In this document: positions 18,140-27,943 of the stretch, piece by piece
Layout of the letters: each line of letters begins with the position of its first letter
How positions within the stretch are numbered: the stretch's first letter is position 1
Source of the DNA: Rhodococcus jostii NBRC 16295
Lineage (GTDB): Bacteria > Actinomycetota > Actinomycetes > Mycobacteriales > Mycobacteriaceae
Assembly (NCBI RefSeq): GCF_001894825.1
Contig: NZ_BCWY01000043.1
Span: 1-58,706, forward strand
Reading direction: 5' to 3'
Length of the DNA stretch: 58,706 bases
Notes under the pieces: model-generated
Databases searched by the model: none
Told to the model about the DNA's origin: nothing
The model's input: only the letters and a program-made list of their open reading frames with translations
Position numbers and translations under genes: made by a program

Positions 18140-18904
18140 TCAGCGAGGTGCCATGCGGATGGCACCGTCCAGGCGGATGGTCTCGCCGTTGAGGTAACCG
18201 TTCTCGAGGATCTGGCAGGCGAGCTGCCCGAACTCGCTCGGCTTGCCCAGACGCGACGGGTTGGGCACCGACTTCTCCAGGGACGCACGCACGTCTTCGC
18301 GCAGCCGGGCCAGCAGCGGAGTGTCCATGATCCCGGGGGCGATGGTGCACACCCGGATGTTGCGGCTGGCGAGGTCGCGGGCGGCGGTGACGGTCATGCC
18401 GACGATGCCGGCCTTGGACGCCGTGTAGTTGATCTGGCCGATCTGGCCCTCGAACGCGGCGACGGATGCCGTCAGCACGACCGCGCCGCGCTCGCCGTCG
18501 ACCTCGTCCAGGCGCGCCATCCGTTCCGCCCCGAGGCGCAGGGCGTTGAACGAGCCGACGAGATTGAGCCGGATCACGAATTCGAAGTCCTCGACCGAGC
18601 CTGCCTTGCCGTCGGAGTCGAGGATCCGCATCCGACGTCCGGCTCCGGCGCAGTGCACGAGGCCGCGCAGGCCGCCGCGCTCGTCGGCCACGTCGAGTGC
18701 GGCCGCGAACTGCTCGGGATCCGTCACGTCGGCGGGAGCGAACTGCGCCGAGCCGCCCAGTTCCTTCGCGGCCGCCTCGCCGTCGGAGTTCGGCAGGTCG
18801 ATGAGCGTGACCTGAGCGCCCGCGTCCACGAGGCGGCGTGCCGTCGCGAGGCCGAGCCCGGACGCGCCGCCGGTGACCGCCGTCGAGATTCCCTTGAGTT
18901 CCAT
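18140..18904 (-). CDS. SDR, 3-hydroxyacyl-CoA dehydrogenase type 2-like
   Basis: Short-chain dehydrogenase of 254 residues. Cofactor motif TGGASGLG (about 11-18), Asp ending the second strand (LIDLPNSD) that favours NAD, catalytic Ser in TASVAAF and YTASK. The segment VLTASVAAFEGQIGQ plus PFPXRLGKPSEF-like region (PNPSRLGKPSEFG) matches HSD10/type-2 3-hydroxyacyl-CoA dehydrogenases. It lies between thiolase and ligase genes, as expected for the dehydrogenation before thiolysis. Confidence 0.85.
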   Translation of the reverse strand: MELKGISTAVTGGASGLGLATARRLVDAGAQVTLIDLPNSDGEAAAKELGGSAQFAPADVTDPEQFAAALDVADERGGLRGLVHCAGAGRRMRILDSDGKAGSVEDFEFVIRLNLVGSFNALRLGAERMARLDEVDGERGAVVLTASVAAFEGQIGQINYTASKAGIVGMTVTAARDLASRNIRVCTIAPGIMDTPLLARLREDVRASLEKSVPNPSRLGKPSEFGQLACQILENGYLNGETIRLDGAIRMAPR

Positions 18905-18938
18905 CGTGCGGGTGTTCCCTTCGAAAGATGTTGTCGGA

Positions 18939-20072
18939 TCAGAGAAGTTCGAGAATGGTGGCGTTGGCGAGGCCGCCCGCCTCGCACATGGTCTGCAGTC
19001 CGTACCGGATGCCGTTGTCCCGCATGTGGTGGACGAGCCGGGTCATGAGGATCGCGCCGGAACCGCCGAGCGGGTGACCGACCGCGATGGCGCCGCCGAG
19101 CGGGTTCAGCCGATCGGTCGCGGCGCCGGTCTCCGCCTGCCACGCGAGGGGGACGGGCGCGAAGGCCTCGTTCACCTCGAACGCGCCGATGTCACCGATC
19201 TTCAGCCCCGACCGCGAGAGTGCCTTCTCCGTCGCGGCGATGGGTCCGGTCAGCATCATCACCGGGTCGTCGCCGGCGACGGCGCAGGTGTGGATGCGGG
19301 CCATCGCTGTCAGGCCCAGTTGCGCGGCCTTCGCACTCGTCATGACGAGTAGTGCGCCCGCGCCGTCGGAGATCTGCGAGGAGTTTCCGGCGTGGATCGC
19401 GCCGTCCTCCTTGAAGACGGTCTTCAGCTTGCCGAGCGACTCGAGCGAGCCGCCGCGCCGGATCCCCTCGTCCCCGGCGAGGACGTCGGACAGCGGGGCG
19501 AGTTGCCCGTCGAATGCGCCGCGGTCCACGGCGTGCGCCGCGCGTTCGTGGGAGCGCAGCGAGTACTCGTCGAGCACCTGACGGGAAAGGCCCCACTTCT
19601 CGGCCATCATCTCGGCGCCCGTGCCCTGGCTGAACCCGTCGACGCCGTAACGGTCGAGGACGGCCGCCGGGAAGTGCTCGCCGTTCTTGCTCGCACTGCC
19701 CATCGGCACCCGGCTCATGGACTCCACGCCACCGGCGACGACGATGTCCTCGTGGCCTGCGATGACGGTGGCGGCCGCGAAGCTCACGGCCTGCTGGCTC
19801 GATCCGCACGCCCGGGTGAGGGTGGTGCCCGGCACGGTCTCGGGCCAGCCGGCCGCGAGGACCGCGGTGCGGGCGACGTTGCCCGTCTGCTCCCCCACCT
19901 GGCTGACACAGCCCCAGACGACGTCGCCGATCTCGTCCGGTGAGAGTCCGGTGCGCGCGACGAGGGCCTCGAGGACATGCGCCGACAGGTTGGCGGGGTG
20001 GATTCCGGAGAGGGAACCGCCACGCCGCCCGATGGGCGTGCGGACGGCGTCGACGATCACTGCATCGCGCAT
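18939..20072 (-). CDS. Acetyl-CoA acetyltransferase-family thiolase
   Basis: Thiolase of 377 residues, catalysing the last beta-oxidation step. Nucleophile C89 in TRACGSSQQAV, catalytic His in GHPLGGSGA (about 333), and second Cys in MCEAGG (about 363). The N-terminal VIVDAVRTPIGRR and NEAFAPVPLAW are typical. ATG 20072 is preceded by GAAGGAA. An 18-bp inverted repeat lies 25 bases upstream. It forms the start of a set with SDR and acyl-CoA ligase. Confidence 0.9.
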   Translation of the reverse strand: MRDAVIVDAVRTPIGRRGGSLSGIHPANLSAHVLEALVARTGLSPDEIGDVVWGCVSQVGEQTGNVARTAVLAAGWPETVPGTTLTRACGSSQQAVSFAAATVIAGHEDIVVAGGVESMSRVPMGSASKNGEHFPAAVLDRYGVDGFSQGTGAEMMAEKWGLSRQVLDEYSLRSHERAAHAVDRGAFDGQLAPLSDVLAGDEGIRRGGSLESLGKLKTVFKEDGAIHAGNSSQISDGAGALLVMTSAKAAQLGLTAMARIHTCAVAGDDPVMMLTGPIAATEKALSRSGLKIGDIGAFEVNEAFAPVPLAWQAETGAATDRLNPLGGAIAVGHPLGGSGAILMTRLVHHMRDNGIRYGLQTMCEAGGLANATILELL

Positions 20073-20096
20073 GGTGGGTTCCTTCGGTGAGGGGGT

Positions 20097-20114
20097 GTGA
20101 TTCGAATCAATCAC
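20097..20114. promoter_or_regulatory. 18-bp inverted repeat upstream of thiolase
   Basis: GTGATTCGAATCAATCAC: arms GTGATT and AATCAC flank CGAATC, and GATTCGAATC inside is itself a palindrome. It sits 25-42 bases before the thiolase start and between two same-strand genes, a good place for a repressor site (TetR or GntR style). No regulator is assigned. Confidence 0.45.
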
Positions 20115-20156
20115 GGGCGATGCCGTCAGCACAACGACTTTCGGCCGAACGCAGCG

Positions 20157-21488
20157 TTAGTTGGTGCCTATGTCCGCAGCGTCGCCCCGGACCAGTTTCT
20201 TGTCGCGCTCGGGGTTCGCGAACAGTAGTGCCCCGACGGCGCACACGGCGGCGACGAGTCCGAGTGCCTGGAACGCGGTGGCGTAGCCCTCGGCGGGCGA
20301 GGCGGCCGCGTCGACGATCAGACCGGTCGCGTAGGGGGCGACGAGGCCGCCGATCGCCATCAAGGCGAGGAACACGCCGAGGGTGCCCGCGGTCTGCCTC
20401 GGCGGGCAGATCTCCGAGATCGCGGCGTTGAGCAGCGGGAAGACCGAGGCGGCGAAGCCGTAACCGACGGAGACGACGAGGACGGCCACGGCGGGTGTGG
20501 TGATGGACGGGAGTGCCAGCAGGATCGCCCCGCAGATCAGCACCCCGACGGCGGGCACGATGACGCGCACGACGCGGGACGTGGAGCCGCGTGCGAGCAG
20601 GCGGTCGCCGACCACCGACGAGAGGAGCATCAGGATCAGTCCGGCGATGCTCGGGAACGCGAACATGGAACCGGCCTGCAGCCTGCTGTACCCGAGGCCG
20701 ACCTCGAAGTACGAGGGCAGCCAGGTCAGAACCACCGCGACCAGCGCGTAGACGCTCATCACGAGGAGTGCACCGCTGATGAACGTGCGGGTCCGGAAGA
20801 TGCGGCCCCACGGCACCGCGGGTTCGGAGACCTCACCGGCGGCCGCGGCGGTGTCGCCGCCCTTGCCGCTGCGAATGTACGGGCCCTCGCTCCAGACCGT
20901 CAGCCAGACGACGCACCACAGCACTCCGATGGCGGACAGGGCGACGAGCGCGTACCGCCATCCGTAGGTGACGGTGACGTAGGCGAGAACCGGAGCGACG
21001 GCGATCTTCGCGATCGACGCGGCACCGGCGAGCAGCGCGCTCGGCAATCCACGCTTGGCGGGCGCGTGCCACGAGTAGGCGGCCGTGTGAAGCAGCGCGG
21101 AACTCGGCCCTTCGGCCAGCCCCAACAGCAACCTACTGACCAGCAGGACCGCGAAACTCGCGACGACCACGAGCGGCAGTATCGCGACCGCCCAGGCGAG
21201 CGCCAGGACCAGCAGCGACCACCGCAGCGGCATCCAGCGGTTGAGCGCGCCGGCGAAGAACCCGCCGACGGTGAACGTCAGGAAGAACAGGCTTCCCACC
21301 AGCCCGATCTGGGAGGCATTCAGCCCCAGCTCGTGGGCGAGGGGTTGGGCGATGATGCCGAGAACCGCCTTGTCGGCGTAGTTGACGACGTAGAGCAGCA
21401 CGAGGAGGCCGGTCAGGCCCCAGGCGCGGCTGCGCGACTCGGAACCGATGGCGACGGTCCGGTCGAGGAGGGCAGAGGATCGGGTCAC
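20157..21488 (-). CDS. MFS transporter (anion:cation symporter-like)
   Basis: Integral membrane carrier of 443 residues with about 12 hydrophobic helices and a charged loop after helix 6 (SGKGGDTAAAAGE). Helix 1 carries NYADKAVLG, close to the NYxDRxxx motif of the ACS family, which imports organic acids such as hexuronates, aromatic acids and phthalate. LLGLAEGPSSALLH is the expected helix-4 motif. It lies upstream of the thiolase set on the same strand, so it probably brings in the acid that the downstream ligase activates. Confidence 0.82.
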   Translation of the reverse strand: MTRSSALLDRTVAIGSESRSRAWGLTGLLVLLYVVNYADKAVLGIIAQPLAHELGLNASQIGLVGSLFFLTFTVGGFFAGALNRWMPLRWSLLVLALAWAVAILPLVVVASFAVLLVSRLLLGLAEGPSSALLHTAAYSWHAPAKRGLPSALLAGAASIAKIAVAPVLAYVTVTYGWRYALVALSAIGVLWCVVWLTVWSEGPYIRSGKGGDTAAAAGEVSEPAVPWGRIFRTRTFISGALLVMSVYALVAVVLTWLPSYFEVGLGYSRLQAGSMFAFPSIAGLILMLLSSVVGDRLLARGSTSRVVRVIVPAVGVLICGAILLALPSITTPAVAVLVVSVGYGFAASVFPLLNAAISEICPPRQTAGTLGVFLALMAIGGLVAPYATGLIVDAAASPAEGYATAFQALGLVAAVCAVGALLFANPERDKKLVRGDAADIGTN

Positions 21489-21642
21489 GTGGTGATCCCT
21501 TCGGGGACGAGGTGGCGTGGGTCACAGTGTCTGGGTTCATTCAACGGACCGGGGTGCGCGCGATCAATACGCACTCGGCGAAGACACCGGCTACGTCTGC
21601 CTATGGGTCGCGGTTGCACGCCGCTTCCGTGCATTGGAGTGC

Positions 21643-21659
21643 GCTATCCGACCGATAGC
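21643..21659. promoter_or_regulatory. Inverted repeat in divergent MFS/acyl-CoA dehydrogenase region
   Basis: GCTATC-CGACC-GATAGC, a 6-5-6 inverted repeat containing a T-N11-A core, within the 216-base interval between the MFS gene (-) and the first acyl-CoA dehydrogenase (+). This is the shape of a LysR site, and two LysR genes lie in the cluster. Nothing else is recognised in the interval. Confidence 0.35.
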
Positions 21660-21704
21660 CGAACGCCTCTAGCCGGGCCCCTGTGAATCGGGCATTCTCA
21701 TCCC

Positions 21705-22898
21705 ATGAGCCGCCTCGCCCAAACCCTCGGCCTGACCGAGTTCCAGACGGAGATCGTCGCCGCGGTGCGCACCTTCGTCGATCGCGAAATCATCCCGGCC
21801 GCACAGGAACTCGAACACTCCGACACGTACCCCCAGGCCATCGTGGACAAGATGCGCGACATGGGCCTGTTCGGGCTGATGATCCCCGAGGAGTACGGCG
21901 GCCTCGGCGAGTCGCTGCTGACGTATGCCCTGTGCGTGGAAGAGCTCGCGCGCGGCTGGATGAGCGTGTCGGGAGTGATCAACACCCACTTCATCGTTGC
22001 GTACATGATCCGTCAGCACGGCACCGACGCACAGAAGAACCACTACCTGCCGCGGATGGCCACCGGAGAGGTGCGCGGAGCGTTCTCGATGTCCGAGCCC
22101 GAGCTGGGGTCCGACGTCGCCGCGATCCGCACCAAGGCCAAGCGAGAAGCCGACGGCGACTACCTGATCAACGGGCAGAAGATGTGGCTCACCAACGGCG
22201 GCAGTTCGACCCTCGTCGCGGCACTGGTGCGCACCGAGGAGGGCGCCGCCAAGCCGCACGCCAACCTCACCACCTTCCTGATCGAGAAGCCCGCCGGCTT
22301 CGGCGAGGTCCTCCCCGGCCTCACCATCCCGGGCAAGATCGACAAGATGGGCTACAAGGGCATCGACACCACCGAGCTCCTGTTCGACAACTACCGCGCC
22401 GGCGCCGGCGACGTCCTCGGCGGCACCCCGGGTCGCGGGTTCTCCCAGATGATGGACGGTGTCGAGGTCGGCCGCGTCAACGTCTCCGCCCGCGCGTGCG
22501 GTGTGGCGATCCGGGCGTTCGAGCTGGCCGCCCGATACGCGCAGCAACGCAGCACGTTCGGCAAGCCGATCGCCGAACACCAGGCCGTCGCGTTCAGCCT
22601 CGCCGAGATGGCGACGAAAGTCGAAGCCGCACACCTGATGATGGTCAACGCGGCCCGACTCAAGGACTCCGGTGAACGCAACGACGTCGCCGCGGGCATG
22701 TCCAAGTACCTCACCAGCGAGTACTGCTCCGAGGTGACCCAGGCCAGCTTCCGCATCCACGGCGGCTACGGCTACTCGAAGGAATACGAGATCGAGCGCC
22801 TGATGCGCGAGGCACCGTTCCTGCTCATCGGCGAGGGCACCAGCGAGATTCAGAAGATGATCATCAGCAAGGGCGTACTACGCAGTTACGCACTGTAA
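21705..22898 (+). CDS. Acyl-CoA dehydrogenase
   Basis: FAD-dependent acyl-CoA dehydrogenase of 397 residues, catalysing alpha,beta-desaturation. It has FSMSEPELGSDVAAI (FAD/substrate loop), the WLTNGG strand, and the catalytic-base motif GEGTSEIQ with E377 near the C-terminus, as in short/medium-chain enzymes. RxTFGKPIAEHQAV is typical. It is followed 17 bases later by a second acyl-CoA dehydrogenase, so the two are probably co-expressed. Confidence 0.9.
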   Translation: MSRLAQTLGLTEFQTEIVAAVRTFVDREIIPAAQELEHSDTYPQAIVDKMRDMGLFGLMIPEEYGGLGESLLTYALCVEELARGWMSVSGVINTHFIVAYMIRQHGTDAQKNHYLPRMATGEVRGAFSMSEPELGSDVAAIRTKAKREADGDYLINGQKMWLTNGGSSTLVAALVRTEEGAAKPHANLTTFLIEKPAGFGEVLPGLTIPGKIDKMGYKGIDTTELLFDNYRAGAGDVLGGTPGRGFSQMMDGVEVGRVNVSARACGVAIRAFELAARYAQQRSTFGKPIAEHQAVAFSLAEMATKVEAAHLMMVNAARLKDSGERNDVAAGMSKYLTSEYCSEVTQASFRIHGGYGYSKEYEIERLMREAPFLLIGEGTSEIQKMIISKGVLRSYAL

Positions 22899-22915
22899 TT
22901 CGAAGGAGAAATCTC

Positions 22916-24073
22916 GTGCAGCGTACGGTGTTCAACGAAGATCACGACGCATTCCGGAATACCATTCACGACTTCATCGCCAAGGAAGTCGCCCCCGTCC
23001 ACCACGACTGGGAGGGCGAGGGGCATCCCCCGCGCGACTTCTACCGCCGCCTCGGCGAGCTCGGGGTGCTGGGCATCCAGGTGCCGGAGGAGTTCGGCGG
23101 CGGCGGCGAGAAGAGTTTCAAATTCGCCGCGGTGGTCGGCGAGGAGACGGCGGCCGCCGGAGTCTCGTTCGGCAGCTACTCCGTCCACACCAACCTGATC
23201 CTGCCGTACCTGCTCGAGTACGCGAACGACGAGCAGAAGCAGCGGTGGCTCCCGGGGTTCGCGTCCGGCGACATCATGTTCGCCATCGCGATGACCGAGC
23301 CGGGTACCGGTTCGGACCTCGCGAACATCGCAACGTCGGCCAAGCTGTCTGCGGACGGGACCCACTACGTCCTGAACGGCGCCAAGACGTTCATCACCGG
23401 CGGAGCGCTCGCCGACCGGGTCCTGGTGGTGTGCCGCACCGCGCCCAGCACCCCCGAGGACCGCCGGGCCGGTCTCACGATCCTCGTCGTCGACACGGCG
23501 TCCGAGGGTTTCGCGGTGGGCCGCAAGATCGAGAAGATCGGCCTGAAGGCCTCGGACACCGCCGAACTGTCCTTCACCGACGTATCGGTCCCCGTCACGG
23601 ACCGTCTCGGCGACGAGGGGGCCGGATTCAGCTACCTCACCCACAACCTCGCTCAGGAACGTCTCTCCATCGCGCTCGGCGGGTCGGCGACCTCGGCCGC
23701 GGCACTGCAGCACGCGATCGCGTACGTCAAGGAGCGCAAGGTGTTCGGCAAGCCCGTCGCCGCGTTCCAGAACACCAAGTTCGTGCTCGCCGAATGCGCC
23801 ACCGAGGTCGAGGCGATCCAGCTGATGGCCGACCGCGCGCTCGAACTGCACGATGCCGGCGAACTGACGGTCGCGGATGCCGCGAAGGCCAAGCTGTTCT
23901 GCACCGAGGCGGCGGGCCGGGTCATCGACAAGTGCCTGCAACTGCACGGCGGTTACGGCTACATCCTCGAGTACCCCATCGCGCGCCTGTACGCGGACAC
24001 CCGCGTCTCGCGCATCTACGGCGGTACGAGCGAGGTCATGAAGACGATCATCGCGAAGGATCTCGGCCTCTGA
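22916..24073 (+). CDS. Acyl-CoA dehydrogenase, long-chain/isovaleryl type
   Basis: Second acyl-CoA dehydrogenase, 385 residues from GTG 22916 (GAAGGAG ribosome site). [15 protein letters not shown] and FITGG are the cofactor segments. At the C-terminal position where most members have the catalytic Glu it reads YGGTSEVMK, with Gly; instead a Glu lies in [10 protein letters not shown] (about residue 247), the alternative base position of long-chain and isovaleryl-CoA dehydrogenases. It is therefore an LCAD/IVD-type enzyme rather than a dead copy. It pairs with the preceding gene. Confidence 0.88.
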   Translation: MQRTVFNEDHDAFRNTIHDFIAKEVAPVHHDWEGEGHPPRDFYRRLGELGVLGIQVPEEFGGGGEKSFKFAAVVGEETAAAGVSFGSYSVHTNLILPYLLEYANDEQKQRWLPGFASGDIMFAIAMTEPGTGSDLANIATSAKLSADGTHYVLNGAKTFITGGALADRVLVVCRTAPSTPEDRRAGLTILVVDTASEGFAVGRKIEKIGLKASDTAELSFTDVSVPVTDRLGDEGAGFSYLTHNLAQERLSIALGGSATSAAALQHAIAYVKERKVFGKPVAAFQNTKFVLAECATEVEAIQLMADRALELHDAGELTVADAAKAKLFCTEAAGRVIDKCLQLHGGYGYILEYPIARLYADTRVSRIYGGTSEVMKTIIAKDLGL

Positions 24074-24122
24074 CCCACACCCCAACAGTATGGGCGTACT
24101 GTTTGAAGGCGAGGAGGAGAAC

Positions 24123-24887
24123 ATGTGGGATCCAGACAAGTACCTCGCCTTCGCGGACCATCGCGGGCGCCCGTTCTACGAGTTGCTGTCACGCGTCGAC
24201 GCGCGGTCACCCCGCCGCGTGGTCGACCTCGGCTGCGGCCCGGGGAACCTGACCGTCAGCCTCGCCGAGCGGTGGCCGGACGCCGTCCTCGAGGCCTCCG
24301 ACAGCTCACCCGAGATGGTCGAGGCCGCGCGTGAACGCGGCCTCGACGCAAGCCGGCTGGACGTGCGCGACTGGACGCCGGAGCCCGACACGGACGTCGT
24401 CGTCTCCAACGCCGCCCTGCAATGGGTGCCCGAGCACCGGGAGTTGTTGTGCCGCTGGCCGACCCGACTTCCCTCGGGGGCGTGGATCGCGGTGCAGGTA
24501 CCCGGCAACTTCGACGCGCCGTCGCATGCGATCGTCCGGGACCTCGCCGGCACCGAACGCTGGTCCCGGTCGCTGGCGGACATACCGTTCCGCGAGAGCA
24601 AGGTCGTCGACGGTCCCGTCGAGTACGCGGGCCTGCTCGCCGACGCGGGGTGCGCCGTCGACGCGTGGGAGACCACGTACGTCCAGCAACTGACCGGGGA
24701 GAACCCGGTGCTGGAATGGATCACCGGAACCGCACTCCGCCCCGTCAAAGACGCGCTCCCGGCGCAGGAGTGGGACCGGTTCCGCACCGAACTCGTCCCG
24801 CTCCTCGACGAGGCGTACCCCCGGCGACCGGACGGGACCACGTTCTTCCCGTTCCGGCGCATCTTCGTCGTCGCCCAGGTGCAGTGA
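24123..24887 (+). CDS. tam: Trans-aconitate 2-methyltransferase
   Basis: SAM-dependent methyltransferase, 254 residues, expected to methylate trans-aconitate, a by-product that inhibits aconitase. The start [24 protein letters not shown] motif [12 protein letters not shown] (about 32-43), [11 protein letters not shown] and the ending FFPFRR are those of Tam, and it resembles the mycobacterial homologue along its length. ATG 24123 follows GAGGAGGAG; an in-frame ATG at 24090 is less well placed. It stands alone on the plus strand, ending 9 bases before the convergent TAXI gene. Confidence 0.9.
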   Translation: MWDPDKYLAFADHRGRPFYELLSRVDARSPRRVVDLGCGPGNLTVSLAERWPDAVLEASDSSPEMVEAARERGLDASRLDVRDWTPEPDTDVVVSNAALQWVPEHRELLCRWPTRLPSGAWIAVQVPGNFDAPSHAIVRDLAGTERWSRSLADIPFRESKVVDGPVEYAGLLADAGCAVDAWETTYVQQLTGENPVLEWITGTALRPVKDALPAQEWDRFRTELVPLLDEAYPRRPDGTTFFPFRRIFVVAQVQ

Positions 24888-24896
24888 CGCACCGGA

Positions 24897-25838
24897 TCAG
24901 CCGTGATGCCTGCGGTACGCCGCGGCCGCGCCGGGGTGCAGCGGCACCCCGGCGGTGACGATCAACGACTGCCGGTCCAGGAACTGGCTGCCCGTCGCCT
25001 GATCCGGCACCAGTTCCGCCGCATGATCGATCAGCACCTCGACGATGGCGCCGGCGGCGGTGTCGGAGACGGACGCGTCGGCGAGCAGCAGGTTGGCGAG
25101 ACCGATCGTCGCGACGGCCGTCTCCTGGCCGTACGTTCCGGGCGGAATCAGCACCGGCTCGTAGCGCGGGCCGTACCGCGCCCGCAGCAGCTCCAGTTCG
25201 GCGGACAGGTCGAGTAGTCGCAGCGGGATCCCGAGATTCGCGAACGACGGCGTGGGCACTCCGCCCGCCCACAGGACCGCGTCGACGGTGCCGTCACGCA
25301 GTGCCTGCCCCGCATCGGTCATCGACAGGTGCAGGCGCGTCACATCCCCGGGAGCCGCCAGACCCAGCACCTCGAGGATCCGTTCGCCCGTCAGCTCCGC
25401 ACCGGAGCCTGTGGCACCCAGACTGATTCGCGTTCCCCGCAGCTGCGAGGTGTCCGTGATGCCGGAATCGGCGCGCACCGCGAGCTGCATGTAGTTCTCG
25501 TACACCTTGCCGATGGCGGTGAAACCGGCGCCGGCCTCCATGGCCGACACAGCCGCGTCGGCGAGACTCAGGGCCAGTTCCGCATCTCCGGATGCCAACG
25601 CCACCAGGTTGTCCCTCGACCCCGCCGTCCGGACCGGGACGATGCTCACCGGCACTCCGGCACGGTCCGCGGCGGCGGCCGTCAGCTGGGCGAACTCCCA
25701 GAAAAACCCGCCCTCCTCGCCGGCGGCGAGGCGCAGCGGGTCGGGGGCGCGGTCCGAGCACGCGGCGAGCACCGAACCCGTCACCGCGGTCGCTCCGGCG
25801 GCGACGACGCCGCGCAGAAGTGCACGTCGGGTGATCAC
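24897..25838 (-). CDS. TAXI-type solute-binding lipoprotein
   Basis: Extracytoplasmic binding protein of the TRAP-associated TAXI family, 313 residues from GTG 25838. The N-terminus has a twin-arginine start (TRRALLRG), a hydrophobic stretch and a lipobox LAAC (Cys about 26), so it is probably a Tat-exported lipoprotein. TAXI marks include the opening RLAAGEEGGFFWEFAQ, AELALSLADAAVSAMEAG and RGTRISLGATGSGAE. Its start overlaps the histidine-kinase stop (GTGA). No TRAP membrane subunits are encoded nearby; instead it closes an operon of permease, response regulator and sensor kinase, suggesting a sensing role. Confidence 0.8.
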   Translation of the reverse strand: MITRRALLRGVVAAGATAVTGSVLAACSDRAPDPLRLAAGEEGGFFWEFAQLTAAAADRAGVPVSIVPVRTAGSRDNLVALASGDAELALSLADAAVSAMEAGAGFTAIGKVYENYMQLAVRADSGITDTSQLRGTRISLGATGSGAELTGERILEVLGLAAPGDVTRLHLSMTDAGQALRDGTVDAVLWAGGVPTPSFANLGIPLRLLDLSAELELLRARYGPRYEPVLIPPGTYGQETAVATIGLANLLLADASVSDTAAGAIVEVLIDHAAELVPDQATGSQFLDRQSLIVTAGVPLHPGAAAAYRRHHG

Positions 25839-27268
25839 GGCGCCACCGCCGGAAGTGTCAGCGTCACCCGGAGCCCGTGTGGCCGCTCCGCGGCGATCGC
25901 CAGCGACCCGCCGCCGCCCTCGACGAGCGCGGTCGCGATCGACAGCCCGAGCCCGGTGCCCTGCTGCCCGGCCCCCGACCCGCGGAAGAAGCGCGAAGAC
26001 AGTTTGCCGACCTCGTCCTCGCTCACCCCTGCCCCGTCGTCGCTCACCCGGATCTCGATCCCCGAGGCGGACCGTCCCGTGTCGATCCGGACCGTCGAAC
26101 CTCGACCGGCGTAGGCGTGGGCGTTGCTGAGCAGCACGTCCAGGACCTGCGCCAGGTGGCTGGACCGGAAGTCGGCGAACAGCGGCTCGGCCGGCTGTTC
26201 GAGCACGATCCCCATCGCCGACTCCCCGAGAGCCTCCGTCCAGGCGTCCGCCCGGTCCGCGACGACGGACCCGACGTCGCAGCCGACGTGCGCGGTCTCG
26301 TCGTCGGCGGTCTCGGAGTCGGAGTCGGTGGTGTCGGGCGATTCGGCGACCGCCAGCGCCAGCAGACCGTCGAGGATCCCGCCGAGCCGATCGACCTCCA
26401 TGCCCGTCCGGCGGTATGTCTCGGCCCCGGCGTCGGCGACGTGCGGTCCGAGGGAATCCAGACGGAAGTGCAGAGCGGCAAGCGGGTTTCGGAGCTGATG
26501 GGCGGTGTCGGCGATCAGCTGGCGCTGCGCCTGTCCGGACGCCTGCACGGCGTTCGACATCACATCGAACGCCTTCGCCAGTTCCTGGACCTCGGGCGGG
26601 CCGCTGTACCGGCCGGACGGACGCCCCGCGGTACGCCGCGCCCGCGGACGGGGCGACGGGACGGCGTCGGTGAGCGCGCCGACCCGGTCGGTGAGCGCAC
26701 CGAGTGGGCGAACGGTCCACCGGGACAGCGCAATCGCGACCGCGGTGACCGCCGCCAGCGCGCCGAGCGCCCCCGCCGCGATCACCAGCCACGACGTCCG
26801 GATCGACTCGCGCGCGGCACGGGTCGACACGTTCATGACGACGGCGCCGTCCACCTGCGCCCCGGTGCCGACGGGCACGGCCGACAGGACGCGATCCGCC
26901 GACCACGGTGTCAGCGAACCGCTGATCCCCTGTTTCTGATTGCGGAGTCCGGCCGTGATCGCGGAGGCCACGCCGGCGTCGTCCGGCGACAGTCCGGCCC
27001 CGGCGCGGAGGTTGCCCCTGGCGTCGACGATGAGCACCCCCTCGCCGTACAACTCGTGGTAGCGGGCCACCTCCTCCCGCAGCAGCGTGGTGCTCCCGGG
27101 GGCCTGCGTCTGTCCGGCGAGGCTGGCGAAATGCGTCGCGTCGGCCTCCCTGCTCAACCGCAGGGCCTGCGTTCGCCCCGCACCGGTCGCCAGCGCCAGC
27201 GGGACGGCGAACGCCACCACCGCAATGGCCGCGAACACCAGCAGGACGGCGAGCACCCGGCGGCGCAC
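25835..27268 (-). CDS. Two-component sensor histidine kinase
   Basis: Membrane sensor kinase, 477 residues. One N-terminal helix (about 7-30) and a second (about 163-185) bracket an extracytoplasmic sensor domain of roughly 130 residues. Then come a HAMP-like linker, H-box IADTAHQLRNPLAAL (phospho-His near 257), N-box SNAHAYAG, G-boxes DDGAGVS and GTGLGLSIA. The HAMP region holds an Arg/Pro-rich insert. GTG 27268 is one base after the response-regulator stop. It is of the TctE/QseC-like type; the paired TAXI lipoprotein gene overlaps its 3' end. Confidence 0.88.
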   Translation of the reverse strand: MRRRVLAVLLVFAAIAVVAFAVPLALATGAGRTQALRLSREADATHFASLAGQTQAPGSTTLLREEVARYHELYGEGVLIVDARGNLRAGAGLSPDDAGVASAITAGLRNQKQGISGSLTPWSADRVLSAVPVGTGAQVDGAVVMNVSTRAARESIRTSWLVIAAGALGALAAVTAVAIALSRWTVRPLGALTDRVGALTDAVPSPRPRARRTAGRPSGRYSGPPEVQELAKAFDVMSNAVQASGQAQRQLIADTAHQLRNPLAALHFRLDSLGPHVADAGAETYRRTGMEVDRLGGILDGLLALAVAESPDTTDSDSETADDETAHVGCDVGSVVADRADAWTEALGESAMGIVLEQPAEPLFADFRSSHLAQVLDVLLSNAHAYAGRGSTVRIDTGRSASGIEIRVSDDGAGVSEDEVGKLSSRFFRGSGAGQQGTGLGLSIATALVEGGGGSLAIAAERPHGLRVTLTLPAVAP

Positions 27269-27269
27269 G

Positions 27270-27929
27270 TCACGTGCCCCAGCGGTAGCCGTACCCGCGG
27301 ATGGTCGAGATGAGGCCGGGGCGGCCCAGTTTCGCCCGCAGCCCGGTCATGTGGACGTCGAGGGTGCGCGAGATCGCCACGTACGCATCGCCCCACACCG
27401 CGTCCATCAACTGCTGGCGGCTCACGGCGGCGCCGGGGCGGGCGACGAGCACCTCGAGAAGCTCGAACTCCTTGGCCGTCAAAGCGACCGGTGCTCCCCC
27501 GACCTCGACCTCGCGGGCATCCAGATCCACCACCACATCGCCCTCGGTGACCTTCTGCGCAACCGAAGGTCCGGTTGCCCGGCGACGCTGGGTCACCACG
27601 TCGAGCCGAGCCAGCAGTTCCGCGAGCCGCGCCGGTTTGACGAGGTAGTCGTCGGCCCCGCCGCGCAGTCCCCGCACCACCGAACGTTCGTCGTCGCGGG
27701 CGGTGAGGATCACCACCGGAACGTCGCTGACGGCCCGCAGCTGCCGGAGCACCTGCAGGCCGTCTGCGTCGGGGAGACCGAGATCGAGGATCACCACGTC
27801 CATACCGCGATGGCCGAGAAGAAGATCGGAGCCGCGGCGCATGCGCACCGCCTCGTGGCCGTGGGAACCCAGCGCCTCCACGAGTGCGTCGCCGACTCCG
27901 TCGTCGTCCTCGACCACCGCGATCTGCAC
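27270..27929 (-). CDS. OmpR-family response regulator
   Basis: DNA-binding response regulator, 219 residues: receiver domain about 1-115 with acidic pocket EDDD (7-10), phospho-acceptor D49 in VILDLGLPD and Lys in DYLVKPARL, then an OmpR/PhoB winged helix from about 125 (ALTAKEFELLEVL ... ISRTLDVHMTGLRAKLG). It forms a two-component pair with the kinase one base downstream and follows the MHS permease gene by 14 bases. Resemblance to TctD suggests control of carboxylate uptake. Confidence 0.9.
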   Translation of the reverse strand: MQIAVVEDDDGVGDALVEALGSHGHEAVRMRRGSDLLLGHRGMDVVILDLGLPDADGLQVLRQLRAVSDVPVVILTARDDERSVVRGLRGGADDYLVKPARLAELLARLDVVTQRRRATGPSVAQKVTEGDVVVDLDAREVEVGGAPVALTAKEFELLEVLVARPGAAVSRQQLMDAVWGDAYVAISRTLDVHMTGLRAKLGRPGLISTIRGYGYRWGT

Positions 27930-27943
27930 TTCAGTCCCTTCGA

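Noticed and set aside
22916..24073. Second acyl-CoA dehydrogenase as an inactive copy because Glu is Gly in YGGTSE
   Set aside because: Long-chain and isovaleryl-CoA dehydrogenases use a Glu at another position, and [10 protein letters not shown] supplies it here.
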